Origin: Brucella grignonensis
GTDB lineage: Bacteria; Pseudomonadota; Alphaproteobacteria; Rhizobiales; Rhizobiaceae
Assembly: GCF_002252505.1 (NCBI RefSeq)
Contig: NZ_NNRL01000165.1
Location: 164,035-228,034 of the forward strand
DNA: 64,000 nt
Direction of reading: 5' to 3'
Under the pieces are notes generated by a model. The model made no database searches and had not been told where the DNA came from. It worked only from the letters and a program-made list of their open reading frames with translations. Numbering within the stretch: position 1 is the first letter of the stretch; each line of letters begins with the position of its first letter. Shown piece by piece: positions 25,390 to 35,392 of the stretch. Position numbers and translations under genes: made by a program.

Positions 25390-26688
25390 TTACCCGATGG
25401 CAAATGGCTCGAAACGCAAGGGCATGCCCCGTTCTAGGGTTACGAGCTCCGGTGGCAGGATTGCCAGACCGTCGGCATGGGCCATGGGCAACAGGCTTCC
25501 CGACGATCCGCGGCCCAGCATTGCAAGCAGGGGAGTGCCAGAAGCGTCGCGACTCTGAAGGCGGACGGCGACGAATTCCGTTCGGCCCTCCTTCTTGCGC
25601 AACCCAAAGTCGGAGATCGCCGGCATCCAGACGGGATCCAAACGCTCGATCCCGGCCACAGCCCTGATCGCCGGCAGCGCAATCTTGTCAAGTGTCACGG
25701 CGGCGGCCATGGGATTCCCAGGAAGCCCGATAAAGAGCGCCGACCCCAGCGTGCCGAAGGAAACCGGCTTACCCGGCCGCATGGCGACATCAAGCACGCC
25801 GAGCGACCCGCCGCTGCGTGTTAGCGCGTCCCGCACATGATCCTCGCCACCCTTGGACATCCCGCCTGACGTCACGACGATATCGTGCTCCGTAGCAGCG
25901 CTGTGAATGATATCGGTGGTCGCCTCAATCGTGTCCGGCGTCGCCCCGAGATCGCGGACTTCAAGCCAGGGATGCGACAGCATGGAGGCGAGAAGGTAGC
26001 GGTTGGAATTGTAGATCTGGCCAGCTGCCAGGTGCTCACCCGGCTCTTTCAGTTCAGAGCCTGTTGTGATGAACCCGAGTCGGATCTTTCTAACGATGGA
26101 AATCCGAGACAAGCCTGCGGCCGCGAGCAGCGCAATCCGGTGTGCTGTCAGAACCGTCCCGGCCTTGAACAGCAGAGAGTTTTGGTCGACGTCTTCGCCC
26201 GCCCTGCGGATGTTCTCGCCTGGGCGGGGCCGGTAGGCGGTGGTGAACTCGCGATCGTGCCGCGAGCATTTTTCACGGATGATCACGGCGTCGAAACCGG
26301 CCGGGATCATCGCGCCGGTGAAGATTTCCACGGCCTCAGCACTTTCGAAACTGCGGCTGCTGGCCTGATCTCCGGCTGCCACTCTGTCTGCGACCAGAAA
26401 GGTCCAGGGACCACTGCCGGAAAAATCTGCCGAGCGGACCGCAAACCCATCCATCGCCGAATGATCAAAGCGCGGCAAGGCACAGGGCGAGCGGATGTCG
26501 GCGGCCACAACTCTTCCCGCAGCAGAGAACAGTTCTAGATTTTCGCTGGCGGTCACGGGCCGACAGAGGCTGATGGCGCGGCTCACCGCATCGGCAACCG
26601 ACAGCATGGGGCGAGCAGCGTAGGCTTGCCCGCAGTCGAGCGCAGCGCGGTCGAACAACGCGGCGCGGTCCGTTAGAATAAAATTCAT
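25390..26688 (-). CDS. moeA: Molybdopterin molybdenumtransferase MoeA
   Basis: A 432-residue cytoplasmic enzyme that inserts molybdate into adenylylated molybdopterin. It shows PRFDHSAMDGFAVRS near residue 65, GAMIPAGFDAVI, the TTGSEL block, VVTSGGMSKGGEDH and the RPGKPVSFGTL / FIGLPGNPMAA region. ATG 26688 follows GGGAGG; the longer frame has no support. It lies downstream of aioA and a cytochrome c on the same strand and very probably serves the molybdenum site of arsenite oxidase, so this is a dedicated copy. Confidence 0.93.
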   Translation of the reverse strand: MNFILTDRAALFDRAALDCGQAYAARPMLSVADAVSRAISLCRPVTASENLELFSAAGRVVAADIRSPCALPRFDHSAMDGFAVRSADFSGSGPWTFLVADRVAAGDQASSRSFESAEAVEIFTGAMIPAGFDAVIIREKCSRHDREFTTAYRPRPGENIRRAGEDVDQNSLLFKAGTVLTAHRIALLAAAGLSRISIVRKIRLGFITTGSELKEPGEHLAAGQIYNSNRYLLASMLSHPWLEVRDLGATPDTIEATTDIIHSAATEHDIVVTSGGMSKGGEDHVRDALTRSGGSLGVLDVAMRPGKPVSFGTLGSALFIGLPGNPMAAAVTLDKIALPAIRAVAGIERLDPVWMPAISDFGLRKKEGRTEFVAVRLQSRDASGTPLLAMLGRGSSGSLLPMAHADGLAILPPELVTLERGMPLRFEPFAIG

Positions 26689-26765
26689 TGAGGCCTCCCA
26701 GCAAAGATCACGGGCACAGCTGTGGAGATCGCGACCTCTTTTTCCGAGGTCGCGACACCAGAGCT

Positions 26766-27149
26766 TCACTGGGTGCTGAATGTCTTCAGATAGGCGATGA
26801 GGTCGGCCACATCCTCAGGCTTCTTCAGGCCGGCGAAGGCCATCTTGGTTCCCTTGATATAGGCCTTGGGATTGGCGAGATATTCGGTTAGGTGAGCCTC
26901 GTCCCAGGTCCAGCCTTCTTCGGCCTTCGCCTTGAAGGCGGGCGAATAGTTGAAGCCCTCGACGCCTGCGACCTTGCGGCCGATGATGCCATTCAGTTCA
27001 GGACCGACCTTGTTGGCCGCACCCTCGCCGACAGCATGGCAGGCGGTGCACTTCTTGAAAACGACCGCGCCTTTTTCCGCTTCGCCCTCGGCCATGGCCG
27101 GGGATGTTGCAATCAGACACAATGAGACTATCGAAAACAGTTTCCGCAT
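26766..27149 (-). CDS. Cytochrome c2-type electron acceptor of arsenite oxidase
   Basis: A 127-residue periplasmic monoheme cytochrome: signal peptide MRKLFSIVSLCLIATSPAMA, heme site CTACH at about 34-38 (KKCTACHAVGEG), and Met ligand in KGTKMAFAGLKK. It lies 91 bp downstream of aioA on the same strand. In aio clusters a c-type cytochrome in this place takes electrons from AioBA and passes them to the terminal oxidase. Confidence 0.92.
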   Translation of the reverse strand: MRKLFSIVSLCLIATSPAMAEGEAEKGAVVFKKCTACHAVGEGAANKVGPELNGIIGRKVAGVEGFNYSPAFKAKAEEGWTWDEAHLTEYLANPKAYIKGTKMAFAGLKKPEDVADLIAYLKTFSTQ

Positions 27150-27240
27150 TTGAATTGTCCATATGTTTTGAAGGAGTGGGCGGCGCTAGTGGCCGCCCAC
27201 GTCTGGAGGGAAGAGTGGCAGGGGCCACTCGCTGGTGTCC

Positions 27241-29778
27241 TCAAGCCGACTGGTATTCCTTCGACTTGAAGGTCAGGTGAGCCACGTTCCGCGGAGCATC
27301 CGAAATCTTGCGGATATCGCCCCAGGTCTGCTTGTAGTTCGGGATGACCAGCTCGTTCGTCCCGGCACTGGTCACATTGCCCTGTACGCCGGTCGGGAAA
27401 CCGAACAGCATAAAGGTTTCTCCGCGACGGGCTGTCGGTGTCGGATAGGCCATGGCCTGGGTCGCGCCGGCATCATTGTAAATTTCGACGAGATCGCCCT
27501 CCTTGAGCCCCGCTTCCGCCATGTCGGCCGGGTTCATCTCGATGAACGGATAGGGGAAACGATCCATGACGAAGTCGTTTTCCTGGTCGAGATAGGCGGA
27601 TTGCCAGACGACATTGGCGCGTCCGTTGTTGATCAGGTACTTGTAATTGTCCTTCTGCTGCTGCTTGCCCGGTGCCTGCAGTCCGCGCCACGGCGCATCC
27701 ATAAAGCGCGCCTTCCCGTCATCGGTCGAGAACACGCCATCGGTATAGAGCCGCTGCGTGCCCTCGATCTTGGCGTCTGCAAAACGGGTGGCCGGCTCCT
27801 GGAAGCCGTTGGTGCCCATGGCGCTCAAGCGCTCATAGGTGACGAACTCGCCGCCATGGGCGTGTCTGTTGTAGCCGTCCATGAAGGCGTCTTCTTCTGT
27901 CCGCCAGTCGAAGCCCTTGAACTGGCCGGCATAGGTGGTGTCACCCATCTCGGTCAGTACGCGTTCCATGGTGTTGGCAAGCCGCGCGGCAATCAGGCAG
28001 TCCGGCATGGATTGACCGGGCGGGTCCATGTAGCGCTCGGTCAGCCGCATACGCCGCTCACCGTTCATCGAGGTGAGGTTCATCTCGCCTGACGTGGCCG
28101 CCGGCAGGATGACATGACAGGCTTCGCCGATCTTGGTCGGAATGATATCCACGTTGACGGCGAACAGACCACCCTGGTTGATGGCGCCGACGATGGCATC
28201 CACCATGGCCTCGCGGTCGCCATAGGGCGCAGCGCTCATGGCGTCCTTCACCATGTCCGTGCGCTTCTTGTAGACCCGCTTGAACTCATGCGCGTTCAGC
28301 GTGGTCTTGTAGTGGTCGCAGCCCCAGATGTGATGGACGCCGCCCTGACCGCCGATCAGCAGCTGATCGACATAGGCCGCCGGCCGACCGACATGGGCGT
28401 CGGAGGGGCGCACGTAACCTTCCTGGTGCCCGCCGAGGCGAACGACGCCGCCGCCGGGACGGCCGATATTACCGGTGGCGAGTGCCAGGTTCACCAGCGC
28501 GCCGTTGGTGCGGTAATTGTCGTTGCCCCAGATCAGGCCTTTCTCGTAGCCGAACATGACGCGTCGACGCTTGCCGCCTTCCTTCGGCATGGCAATCCAT
28601 TCGGCGGCTTTGATGATCTGGGCTTGGTCCAGCCCCGTGATTTTTGCGGCTTCCTCCATGGATATGCGGCATCCTTCGACGGCATCCTCGAAGTTGGACA
28701 AATGTCCAGGCTTGCTGTCCGATCCGCCTCGCGCGGGATAAAGCGGCGGCCGTGCTACACTTTCCCGCAAGGTCGATTTGTCGATGAATTCGCGGTCAAC
28801 CCAGCCTTTGTCGGCGATGTATGTAAACAGGGCATTGAATAGAGCCAGGTCGCTGCCGGATTTGATCGCGAGATGCAGGACGTTGTCCTTGCCAGCCGTT
28901 TCCTCGCTCGCATTGACGGTCACCGTGCGGCGCGGATCGACAATGATAATCCGGCCCGCTTCATGCGGCTCGTCCGGCATGATCTGCTTTTTCTTCTCGA
29001 GACTTTCGCCGCGCAGGTTCGGGATCCAGTGATTGAGGAAATAGTTTGTCTGGGTCTCCAGTGCATTGGTGCCGACCGCGACGATCGTGTCGGCCAGTTC
29101 GGCATCCTCGTAGCAGTTGTTCAACTCGCCGACGCCCATATCGCGGGTACCGTGGACTTCCGAGTTATAGGCCGGGCGGTTGTGGATACGGATGTTCTTG
29201 ACCTTCATGGCCTCGAAATAGAGCTTGCCCGTGCCCCAGGTGTTTTCGTAGCCGCCTCCGGCGCCGCCATGATCGAAGGCCGAAACGATCAGAGCGTCCT
29301 CACCCTTCTCCTTGATGATCTTCGCCGTCACGCGGGCAACAAGATCGAGCGCATCGTCCCAGCTCGTCGGCTGCATCTGTCCGTAGCGCCAGACGAGGGG
29401 ATCCGTCAGGCGCTGTTGCTGGGTGTTGCGAGCTTCGGAAAAGCTCGTTTCGGCCATTCTGGCTCCGCGAACGGAACCGAGGCCGGAGTTCACCACGCAT
29501 TCGTGGTCCGGCTTGATGACGACATGAACGTCGCGGCCATCCTGCTTTACGACATTGTACATGGACGGCGAATACCAGGCATCGGTTTCCGCCTGCTGTT
29601 GCTCGGACAGATCGACGCCGAAGACGTTGTTCTGCGGATCCGTGCCGCCCTGTTTGTTGATCGGCCAGGTATAGGCGTGATAGCCGCAGCCGACTATGCA
29701 GAAGTGGCAGGTGACATTGTGCTTCTTGGCGTCCGCGGGAATGATCGGCAGACGGTCAATGTGACGTTTGAAGGCCAT
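27241..29778 (-). CDS. aioA: Arsenite oxidase large (molybdopterin) subunit AioA
   Basis: An 845-residue molybdopterin enzyme of the DMSO reductase superfamily that oxidises As(III) to As(V) in the periplasm. The N-terminal cysteines Cys24, Cys27 and Cys31 (TCHFCIVGCGYH) bind the 3Fe-4S cluster; the spacing is that of AioA. No Tat signal is present, as expected, because AioA is exported with AioB. Full length for the family (about 825-845). It follows aioB by 12 bp. Confidence 0.97.
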   Translation of the reverse strand: MAFKRHIDRLPIIPADAKKHNVTCHFCIVGCGYHAYTWPINKQGGTDPQNNVFGVDLSEQQQAETDAWYSPSMYNVVKQDGRDVHVVIKPDHECVVNSGLGSVRGARMAETSFSEARNTQQQRLTDPLVWRYGQMQPTSWDDALDLVARVTAKIIKEKGEDALIVSAFDHGGAGGGYENTWGTGKLYFEAMKVKNIRIHNRPAYNSEVHGTRDMGVGELNNCYEDAELADTIVAVGTNALETQTNYFLNHWIPNLRGESLEKKKQIMPDEPHEAGRIIIVDPRRTVTVNASEETAGKDNVLHLAIKSGSDLALFNALFTYIADKGWVDREFIDKSTLRESVARPPLYPARGGSDSKPGHLSNFEDAVEGCRISMEEAAKITGLDQAQIIKAAEWIAMPKEGGKRRRVMFGYEKGLIWGNDNYRTNGALVNLALATGNIGRPGGGVVRLGGHQEGYVRPSDAHVGRPAAYVDQLLIGGQGGVHHIWGCDHYKTTLNAHEFKRVYKKRTDMVKDAMSAAPYGDREAMVDAIVGAINQGGLFAVNVDIIPTKIGEACHVILPAATSGEMNLTSMNGERRMRLTERYMDPPGQSMPDCLIAARLANTMERVLTEMGDTTYAGQFKGFDWRTEEDAFMDGYNRHAHGGEFVTYERLSAMGTNGFQEPATRFADAKIEGTQRLYTDGVFSTDDGKARFMDAPWRGLQAPGKQQQKDNYKYLINNGRANVVWQSAYLDQENDFVMDRFPYPFIEMNPADMAEAGLKEGDLVEIYNDAGATQAMAYPTPTARRGETFMLFGFPTGVQGNVTSAGTNELVIPNYKQTWGDIRKISDAPRNVAHLTFKSKEYQSA

Positions 29779-29790
29779 GATCTTCTTCCC

Positions 29791-30318
29791 TTATAGAACG
29801 TTGGACAGACGGCCGTAGATGAGCTCATCGACGCCTTCGGCAAAGATGTCGCCATTGTCGGCGATGCGGAGCACGTATTGCGGCAGGTTCTGCGTCGCTT
29901 GGCCCCAGACCTGCTGGCCCCCCTTTTCAGGATCGAACACCGAGAAATGGCCGGGACAGTTGAATGTCTTGTTGTCGGCGGAATAGCTCAGCGGAAAGCC
30001 CTTGTGGGGACAGATGGTAGAAAAGCCGACGATGTCGCCATCGGGACCGACCCCGCCTTCAACGCGCGTCCCGAGTTTGAGAAGAACGCCCGAGGCATCT
30101 TCATCGGGATAGGCAACGTCGAAAGGTTCGTTCAGCTTGAGGTCCGAGATGTTGGCGAGACGATTGGCGGGATAGTCCACGCCGGCCGCAGCGGTAGCGG
30201 CTCTTGCCTGTGGCGCGCCGACGCCCGTGACGACCACACTAGCGCCCGCGGCGGCCAATGCCCCTCCGCGCAGGAACTGGCGTCGACCGATATCGACCAT
30301 GTTTCGACAGCGTGACAT
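29791..30318 (-). CDS. aioB: Arsenite oxidase small (Rieske) subunit AioB
   Basis: A 175-residue Rieske protein. The Tat signal is GRRQFLRGGALAAAG, and the 2Fe-2S ligands are Cys103/His105 (CPHKG) and Cys121/His124 (CPGH). It passes electrons from AioA to a periplasmic cytochrome c and carries AioA through the Tat pathway. ATG 30318 is preceded by GGAGGA at the right distance; the longer frame to 30414 crosses the sigma-54 promoter. It is the first gene of the aioBA-cytC-moeA unit. Confidence 0.96.
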   Translation of the reverse strand: MSRCRNMVDIGRRQFLRGGALAAAGASVVVTGVGAPQARAATAAAGVDYPANRLANISDLKLNEPFDVAYPDEDASGVLLKLGTRVEGGVGPDGDIVGFSTICPHKGFPLSYSADNKTFNCPGHFSVFDPEKGGQQVWGQATQNLPQYVLRIADNGDIFAEGVDELIYGRLSNVL

Positions 30319-30352
30319 GCGATCCTCCTCCATTGAATGTCGAAGGGAGCGT

Positions 30353-30369
30353 TGCAATAGCTGTGCCAA
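30353..30369 (-). promoter_or_regulatory. Sigma-54 promoter of aioBA
   Basis: On the minus strand TTGGCACAGCTATTGCA gives TGGCAC at -24 and TTGCA at -12 with the correct spacing (GG and GC elements ten bases apart). It lies 35 bases before the aioB start codon. The adjacent aioR encodes a sigma-54-type activator. Confidence 0.93.
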
Positions 30370-30455
30370 CAAGTAGAGGGCTGATTTAGCGCGCCTTTTT
30401 CGCGTATCTTCCACGTGGGGGTTCGGTTTTCCAAACGGCCAGTAACCACGGCTGT

Positions 30456-31784
30456 TCAGTTGGCCGAACGTTCACTAGCTTCTATTCCGAAACGCGTCAT
30501 TTTCTCCCAGAGAGTTGTACGAGAAATGCCGAGATGTCCTGCGGCCTGAGAAATCTGTCCGCCGGTTGCGCTTAGCGCCCGCAGGATCTGTCGGCGCTCC
30601 GCGGCGTCCCGCGCATCGGAGAGTGTTCCGATCCGCGGCGTATCAGATACTTTGGCAACTTCGGGGAATAGATCCGCCGGCATCACGAGCAGATTTTCCG
30701 ACAGAGCAGCGGCGCGTTCCAGCCGATTGCGGAGCTCGCGGGCATTCCCGGGCCAACAGTGTTCAAGCATTGCGTCCTCGGCAAGCGTACTGATGCCCCG
30801 AACGCAGGTCTCCCTGATCTGCATGATCTCCTCGAGAAAGCGCTGAGCGAGCCACAGGATGTCTTCCTGTCGCTCACGCAGTGGTGCAAGCATGACTGGA
30901 AGGGCGGAAAGACGAAAGAACAAGTCCTTTCGAAAGGAACTGCCGTCGCTGCCAATCTCCTGATGGGTGGCACAGACAATGCGTGCCTTGAACGGGATGG
31001 ATGTTTCGCTGCCGACCCGATGAAACCAACCATCCTCGATGAGACGAAGAAGTTTCGCCTGCAGAACAGGCGGCATATCACCGATCTCGTCGAGGAAGAG
31101 AATACCTTCGCCGGCACGTTCCGCGTAGCCGCGATGAAGTTGGTGAGCACCCGTAAATGCTCCTTTCTCGTGGCCGAAAAGCTCGCTTTCCAGCAGTTCG
31201 GCTGGAATGGCTGCGCAGTTTACGGCGATGAAAGGGGCGAGCGCACGCTTTGATAACTGATGCAGAAACCTGGCGCTGACTTCCTTGCCAGTGCCGGTCT
31301 CTCCCTGAATGAGAACGGGGAGGGGATGAGAGGCATAACGCCGCAACATCTGTTCGGCCTCGCGCATGGCGCGGGAGATGCCGAGGGAGCTATTGGGCTC
31401 ATCCTGCCGCTTGCTCCTTAAGCTTGATGAGACGCGATCGAGGAAAGCCGTCATGTCGAACGGTTTGGTGATGAAGTCGACCGCACCACTGCGCATCAGA
31501 CGCACCGCCTGATCTATATCGGCGTAGCCAGACATGAATAAAAAGGGTGTTGCGGTATCGCGGCTGGCCTGGCGGAAAACCTCTTCACCATTCATGTCTG
31601 GAAGGCGGATGTCGCAAACGACGAGGTCGAACGGTTCTGATCCGCTGGCGAGCTCGCGCATAGCCTGCTCTCCCTTCGTCCACCATTTCACCTTGTGGCC
31701 CTCAAGCGAAAGTCGCTGGATGAGCGACTCTCCCATGATGGGATCGTCCTCGAGTATGGCGATGCGCCCTCTTTCACGCTGCAT
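30456..31784 (-). CDS. aioR: Sigma-54-dependent response regulator AioR
   Basis: A 442-residue NtrC-type regulator. The receiver domain (1-120) has phosphoacceptor Asp58 in VVCDIRLPD. The AAA+ domain has [21 protein letters not shown] (the sigma-54 contact loop), and [12 protein letters not shown]. The C-terminal Fis-type helix-turn-helix is [20 protein letters not shown]. It is activated by AioS and drives aioBA from the promoter at 30353-30369. It overlaps aioS by 11 bp. Confidence 0.96.
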   Translation of the reverse strand: MQRERGRIAILEDDPIMGESLIQRLSLEGHKVKWWTKGEQAMRELASGSEPFDLVVCDIRLPDMNGEEVFRQASRDTATPFLFMSGYADIDQAVRLMRSGAVDFITKPFDMTAFLDRVSSSLRSKRQDEPNSSLGISRAMREAEQMLRRYASHPLPVLIQGETGTGKEVSARFLHQLSKRALAPFIAVNCAAIPAELLESELFGHEKGAFTGAHQLHRGYAERAGEGILFLDEIGDMPPVLQAKLLRLIEDGWFHRVGSETSIPFKARIVCATHQEIGSDGSSFRKDLFFRLSALPVMLAPLRERQEDILWLAQRFLEEIMQIRETCVRGISTLAEDAMLEHCWPGNARELRNRLERAAALSENLLVMPADLFPEVAKVSDTPRIGTLSDARDAAERRQILRALSATGGQISQAAGHLGISRTTLWEKMTRFGIEASERSAN

Positions 31785-33240
31785 GGCTAGTTTCCTCCCC
31801 AGGAATCAATATCGGCAAGTGTAATTCAATGACGGTCAGGCCGGCTTCGGTCCTCGACAAACGGATATGTCCGCCGGCTTCATCCACCAGCTTCCGGACC
31901 ATCCACAGGCCAAGCCCTCCAGCTGACTGAGCGGCGGGCCATGGATCTGGCGATGTAAGGACATTGGTTGCGGCCTTCGGCAGGCCCGGCCCCGTATCGG
32001 CAACGGAGAGGATCAACGTCGAGCCGTCTTCCTTGAGGCATGTCTCCACAAAAATCGTGCCGTCATCGCCCGCGGCGGCGCTTGCATTTAGCACGAGGTT
32101 CAAAAGTGCTTGCCGCACAGTCGAGCCGGGCAGGGCAGATAGGGTGAGATTGGATGGGCTGCTCACCCAGTGCATCGTTTGTCTACGGCTCAAAATGACG
32201 GGGCCAGCCAGTAGGCGCACATCTTCCAGATCCTGTAGGACGAGAGGCTTTCCGGAGCGGTCCGGCCGGTATGTTGCCAGTGCTGCCTGTACAACATCGC
32301 GAATACCGCCGAGACCACGTTCCAGAAGGGACACACTGGTGCTCCGTACGCCTTCGTTTGCCCCATGTCGCTTCAACGTGTCGATGGAGTTGAACAGTCC
32401 TCCGAGCGGATTATTGATCTCGTGGGCCATGCTGGATGCGAGCCGTCCTAAACTGGCAAGCTTCTCCTCCTCGGCCAATCGACGCGTGAGTGCGCTGCGC
32501 TGCTGCTCGGCTTGTACCAAAGCGTTGAAGCCATGAAACAGATCGGCGAGTTCACCCGCGCGATACGGAAATTCTTCAGCTGGAATGGTATAGGGCTGTC
32601 CGGCCGCACCAGAGCGCATGTGTTGTGCCAATGTCGCCACCGGCCTGACCATACGTCTGGTCAAGACGTATCCAACTGCGGCAAACACGAATGCCAAGAC
32701 AGCATTCGTCGCAAGAAGCGTCTGGAGAACCTGGCGCCTTTCCGCGACAAGATGGGTGATGTCGAAAGAGGCGTGTACGGTCCCGATCGACTTTCCCTGA
32801 TAAAGGAGCTGCCTGATCCCGAACCCGGTGTTCGACTGCCATTCGATGCGGATTTCATCGTCATTGCCTCGGTCAGCGAAGGCCGGGGGAACTTCGGAAA
32901 GTACCGGAATAGCGTGCGGATCGCTGGAAGCCAGTACCATGCCATCACGTCCAGTCACGACCGTCTCGATCGGAGACACGGCCGCAAACATCGTACGGGT
33001 GCGGTCGAGCAGGTCATAGGTTTCCCATACGTCCTGCCGCAAAACAGCCGGGATAAGAGCGGTAGACAAGCCATCGAAATAGGTTCCCACGACGCCGTTC
33101 AGATGCTGTTCCTGCATGTCATGAAGGCGAGCCAATACGCGTTCAGAGATGATGAGGCTGACGACGATCATCAGGGATGCCACCATTACCGGGACCCGAA
33201 CCGTCAAGGGAATGCCGCGAACGCGCTCGATGAGGCTCAC
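31774..33240 (-). CDS. aioS: Sensor histidine kinase AioS
   Basis: A 488-residue membrane kinase. Two membrane helices (about 14-31 and 172-192) flank a periplasmic sensor domain. A HAMP-like linker, the H box SSMAHEINNPLGGLFNS with the phosphorylated His, an N box (LLNLVLNASAA) and G boxes (VADTGPGLP, GGLGLWMV) follow. It receives the arsenite signal from AioX and phosphorylates AioR. It overlaps aioX by 4 bp, so aioXSR is one translationally linked unit. Confidence 0.95.
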   Translation of the reverse strand: MSLIERVRGIPLTVRVPVMVASLMIVVSLIISERVLARLHDMQEQHLNGVVGTYFDGLSTALIPAVLRQDVWETYDLLDRTRTMFAAVSPIETVVTGRDGMVLASSDPHAIPVLSEVPPAFADRGNDDEIRIEWQSNTGFGIRQLLYQGKSIGTVHASFDITHLVAERRQVLQTLLATNAVLAFVFAAVGYVLTRRMVRPVATLAQHMRSGAAGQPYTIPAEEFPYRAGELADLFHGFNALVQAEQQRSALTRRLAEEEKLASLGRLASSMAHEINNPLGGLFNSIDTLKRHGANEGVRSTSVSLLERGLGGIRDVVQAALATYRPDRSGKPLVLQDLEDVRLLAGPVILSRRQTMHWVSSPSNLTLSALPGSTVRQALLNLVLNASAAAGDDGTIFVETCLKEDGSTLILSVADTGPGLPKAATNVLTSPDPWPAAQSAGGLGLWMVRKLVDEAGGHIRLSRTEAGLTVIELHLPILIPGEETSHAA

Positions 33241-34157
33241 CCCAGCCTCCGAACTCGTTCCATGTTGACCGCGATACTTTCGTAGCTTTCGGGTGGAACC
33301 TGAGTGAACCCGTCAAGCTGGAGGCGCTCAAGCACCGTTCGGCCCAGCTCGTCGCTGTGCATTTGCAGGAGCGCGTTTCTTATTCTGGCAACCGGCTGGC
33401 TTTCCCGCTGTCGTGCGGCGGCTGCGATGGGCGGGAAGCCGTGCCAGTCAGACTTCACCAGCACCCTCGTTTTCGAGAGCAGTTCCGGTTCGGTCTGTTC
33501 CATGACTTCCCAGACGTACCCATCAACGCTCCCGGAATCGGCAAGGCCGGAAGCCACTGCCCGGATCACATTGCGGTGGCCGTAGGTAAAAAATGACTTG
33601 CGAAAGAAGCCTTCCTCGGAGACGCCGCGTTCGGCCAGATAGGTTTTCGTGACGAGGTAGCCGGAATTGGAATCGGGGTCGGAGAACGCATGAATATCCC
33701 CACGACAGTCATCAAAGGCCTGGATGTCACGATGTCGACCAACGATGAGGTAGGATTGGTAAAGCGGCTTATCACGCCACAATGGCGTGGCAACCAGCTC
33801 CAGCTCCTCCCGGAACTTCATGAACGGGTAGCCGCAAATCCAGGCGGCCTCAAGATTCCCCGAGACCAGGAGGGCAGTGACTTCCTGGTAGGTACGCTGT
33901 GTGACAAGTTGTACTTCTTGACCGACAGCGCGGACTAGGTAGGCCTGTAGTTCGTCCAGCACTTCCAGGTCATTCGATAGAAAGACGGGTGTCAACCCAA
34001 ACCGGATCACACCAGGTCGCGGCGGCACGGACAGCAACTCGCTTCCCGCAGGCGATCCGGCGAAGCATATCGCGGACAAAGCTCCGCCTATCGCCATACG
34101 GCGCGAGATACGACACTTGTCGGCGTACCGACCGCGCGTGTGGTCTCGATTTGACAC
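33237..34157 (-). CDS. aioX: Periplasmic arsenite-sensing binding protein AioX
   Basis: A 306-residue PhnD/TctC-type binding protein with an N-terminal signal (ISRRMAIGGALSAICFAGSPA). With the GTG start at 34157 the cysteine in AAWICGYPFMKF is residue 108, matching the published As(III)-binding Cys108 of Agrobacterium AioX; this supports the start. It senses arsenite in the periplasm and triggers AioS. From 34158 to 34336 no gene is visible; the aioXSR promoter is presumably there. Confidence 0.94.
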   Translation of the reverse strand: MSNRDHTRGRYADKCRISRRMAIGGALSAICFAGSPAGSELLSVPPRPGVIRFGLTPVFLSNDLEVLDELQAYLVRAVGQEVQLVTQRTYQEVTALLVSGNLEAAWICGYPFMKFREELELVATPLWRDKPLYQSYLIVGRHRDIQAFDDCRGDIHAFSDPDSNSGYLVTKTYLAERGVSEEGFFRKSFFTYGHRNVIRAVASGLADSGSVDGYVWEVMEQTEPELLSKTRVLVKSDWHGFPPIAAAARQRESQPVARIRNALLQMHSDELGRTVLERLQLDGFTQVPPESYESIAVNMERVRRLG

Positions 34158-34336
34158 CGACGACCTCCCTCAGCTCTCCTCCAGAGCCTAAATCAATTGT
34201 ACTGTCATCAGACAGATTGTCCAACCGCTCCTCCGGGATTGAGGTGCTGGTTGCATGGATCTCAGGATTTCGCTCGCTACCACCTTTTTGCAACTATCCG
34301 GGACGGGTGCAGACACAGACCGGGAGCGGTGAAATT

Positions 34337-35029
34337 TTAATTCAAACCTGTATCCATTGAATAACCGGCGCCTCTGACGGTCCGGATCAGGTCTGGCTTG
34401 TTGGCAAAGTTAAGGGCTTTTCTGAGCCGGCCGACATGAACGTCGACCGTTCTTTCGTCTACATAGAGATCGTGACCCCAAACGCCGTCAAGGAGCTGTG
34501 CTCGGGAGAAGACGCGCCCCGGCGACGCCATGAGAAAATCGAGGAGACGGAACTCGGTCGGACCGAGCCTGACTTCACGGCGCTCGCGATGGACACGATG
34601 GCTTTCCCGGTCAAGCTCGATGTCAGCATAGCGCAAAATGGACGAGATCAATGCTGGTTTGGAACGCCTCAGCAGAGCTCTCACCCTGGCCATAAGTTCC
34701 GGAGTCGAGAATGGCTTCACCAGATAGTCATCCGCACCTGTCGCCAATCCCCGCACACGCTCTGTCTCCTCCCCCCGTGCCGTCAGCATAATGACGGGGA
34801 GCCGCTCCGTGTTTGGTCTGGCGCGTAGACGGCGGCAAAGTTCGATTCCGGATACACCGGGAAGCATCCAATCCAGAATTAGCAGATCCGGCACGCTTTC
34901 CTGAAGAACTATGTCAGCCTCTTCGCCGTGGCCGATTGTCTCGACAAGGTATCCTTCGGCCTCGAGGTTGTAGCGGAGCAGAACACTCAGCGCTTCCTCG
35001 TCTTCGACGATCATGACCTTTGGGGACAT
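34337..35029 (-). CDS. phoB: PhoB-type phosphate response regulator
   Basis: A 230-residue OmpR/PhoB-family regulator. The receiver has the acidic pocket VEDEE, phosphoacceptor Asp53 (LILDWMLPG), switch Thr (MLTARGEE) and Lys (YLVKPFS). The winged helix (GPTEFRLLDFLMASPGRVFSRAQL) ends RTVRGAGYSMD. All signalling residues are present, so it should be a working regulator. It is divergent from pstS with the PHO box between them. No phoR kinase gene is nearby, so its kinase must be encoded elsewhere. Confidence 0.94.
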   Translation of the reverse strand: MSPKVMIVEDEEALSVLLRYNLEAEGYLVETIGHGEEADIVLQESVPDLLILDWMLPGVSGIELCRRLRARPNTERLPVIMLTARGEETERVRGLATGADDYLVKPFSTPELMARVRALLRRSKPALISSILRYADIELDRESHRVHRERREVRLGPTEFRLLDFLMASPGRVFSRAQLLDGVWGHDLYVDERTVDVHVGRLRKALNFANKPDLIRTVRGAGYSMDTGLN

Positions 35030-35105
35030 CAGCTTCGCTCCTTAGTTTCGCGGCTGTCAGGCGATTTATTACAGTGACGCTTCAGTTTTGTGACAAACGC
35101 AAAAT

Positions 35106-35121
35106 ATCTAGAAATCTGGAA
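35106..35121. promoter_or_regulatory. Candidate ArsR operator (6-4-6) between phoB and pstS
   Basis: ATCTAG-AAAT-CTGGAA has the same half-site and spacing as the operator overlapping the arsR promoter at 45209-45224 (TTCCAG-TAAT-CTGGAT). The flanks are AT-rich (ATAT on both sides). Function is inferred from resemblance only. Confidence 0.5.
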
Positions 35122-35303
35122 ATATGATTGTCATCGTGAGGATTTCGGGATATCCTGCAAACCTCTCGCCATCATGGGTGCATCATGAGCGACGCATCTC
35201 TACGGTTAAATTCAGGATAATCTTTCGTCAAATCATGTGTTAATCAAGTAAAAACCTTCCAGCTCAAATATCAATCTATCTAGATATACCATACTATACT
35301 TGA

Positions 35304-35321
35304 TTGACATAAAACTGTCAT
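35304..35321 (+). promoter_or_regulatory. PHO box before pstS
   Basis: TTGACAT-AAAA-CTGTCAT is two PhoB half-sites in direct repeat with 11-bp periodicity (consensus CTGTCAT-N4-CTGTCAT; two mismatches). It lies 72 bases before the pstS start codon. The 363-bp region 35030-35392 holds no gene. Confidence 0.82.
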
Positions 35322-35392
35322 CCAACAATACTATGACCGCCCTGCGTTCGCGGATGTCGCGTTCAGCTTTTCTGAATTCACAGAGGGTCGTC

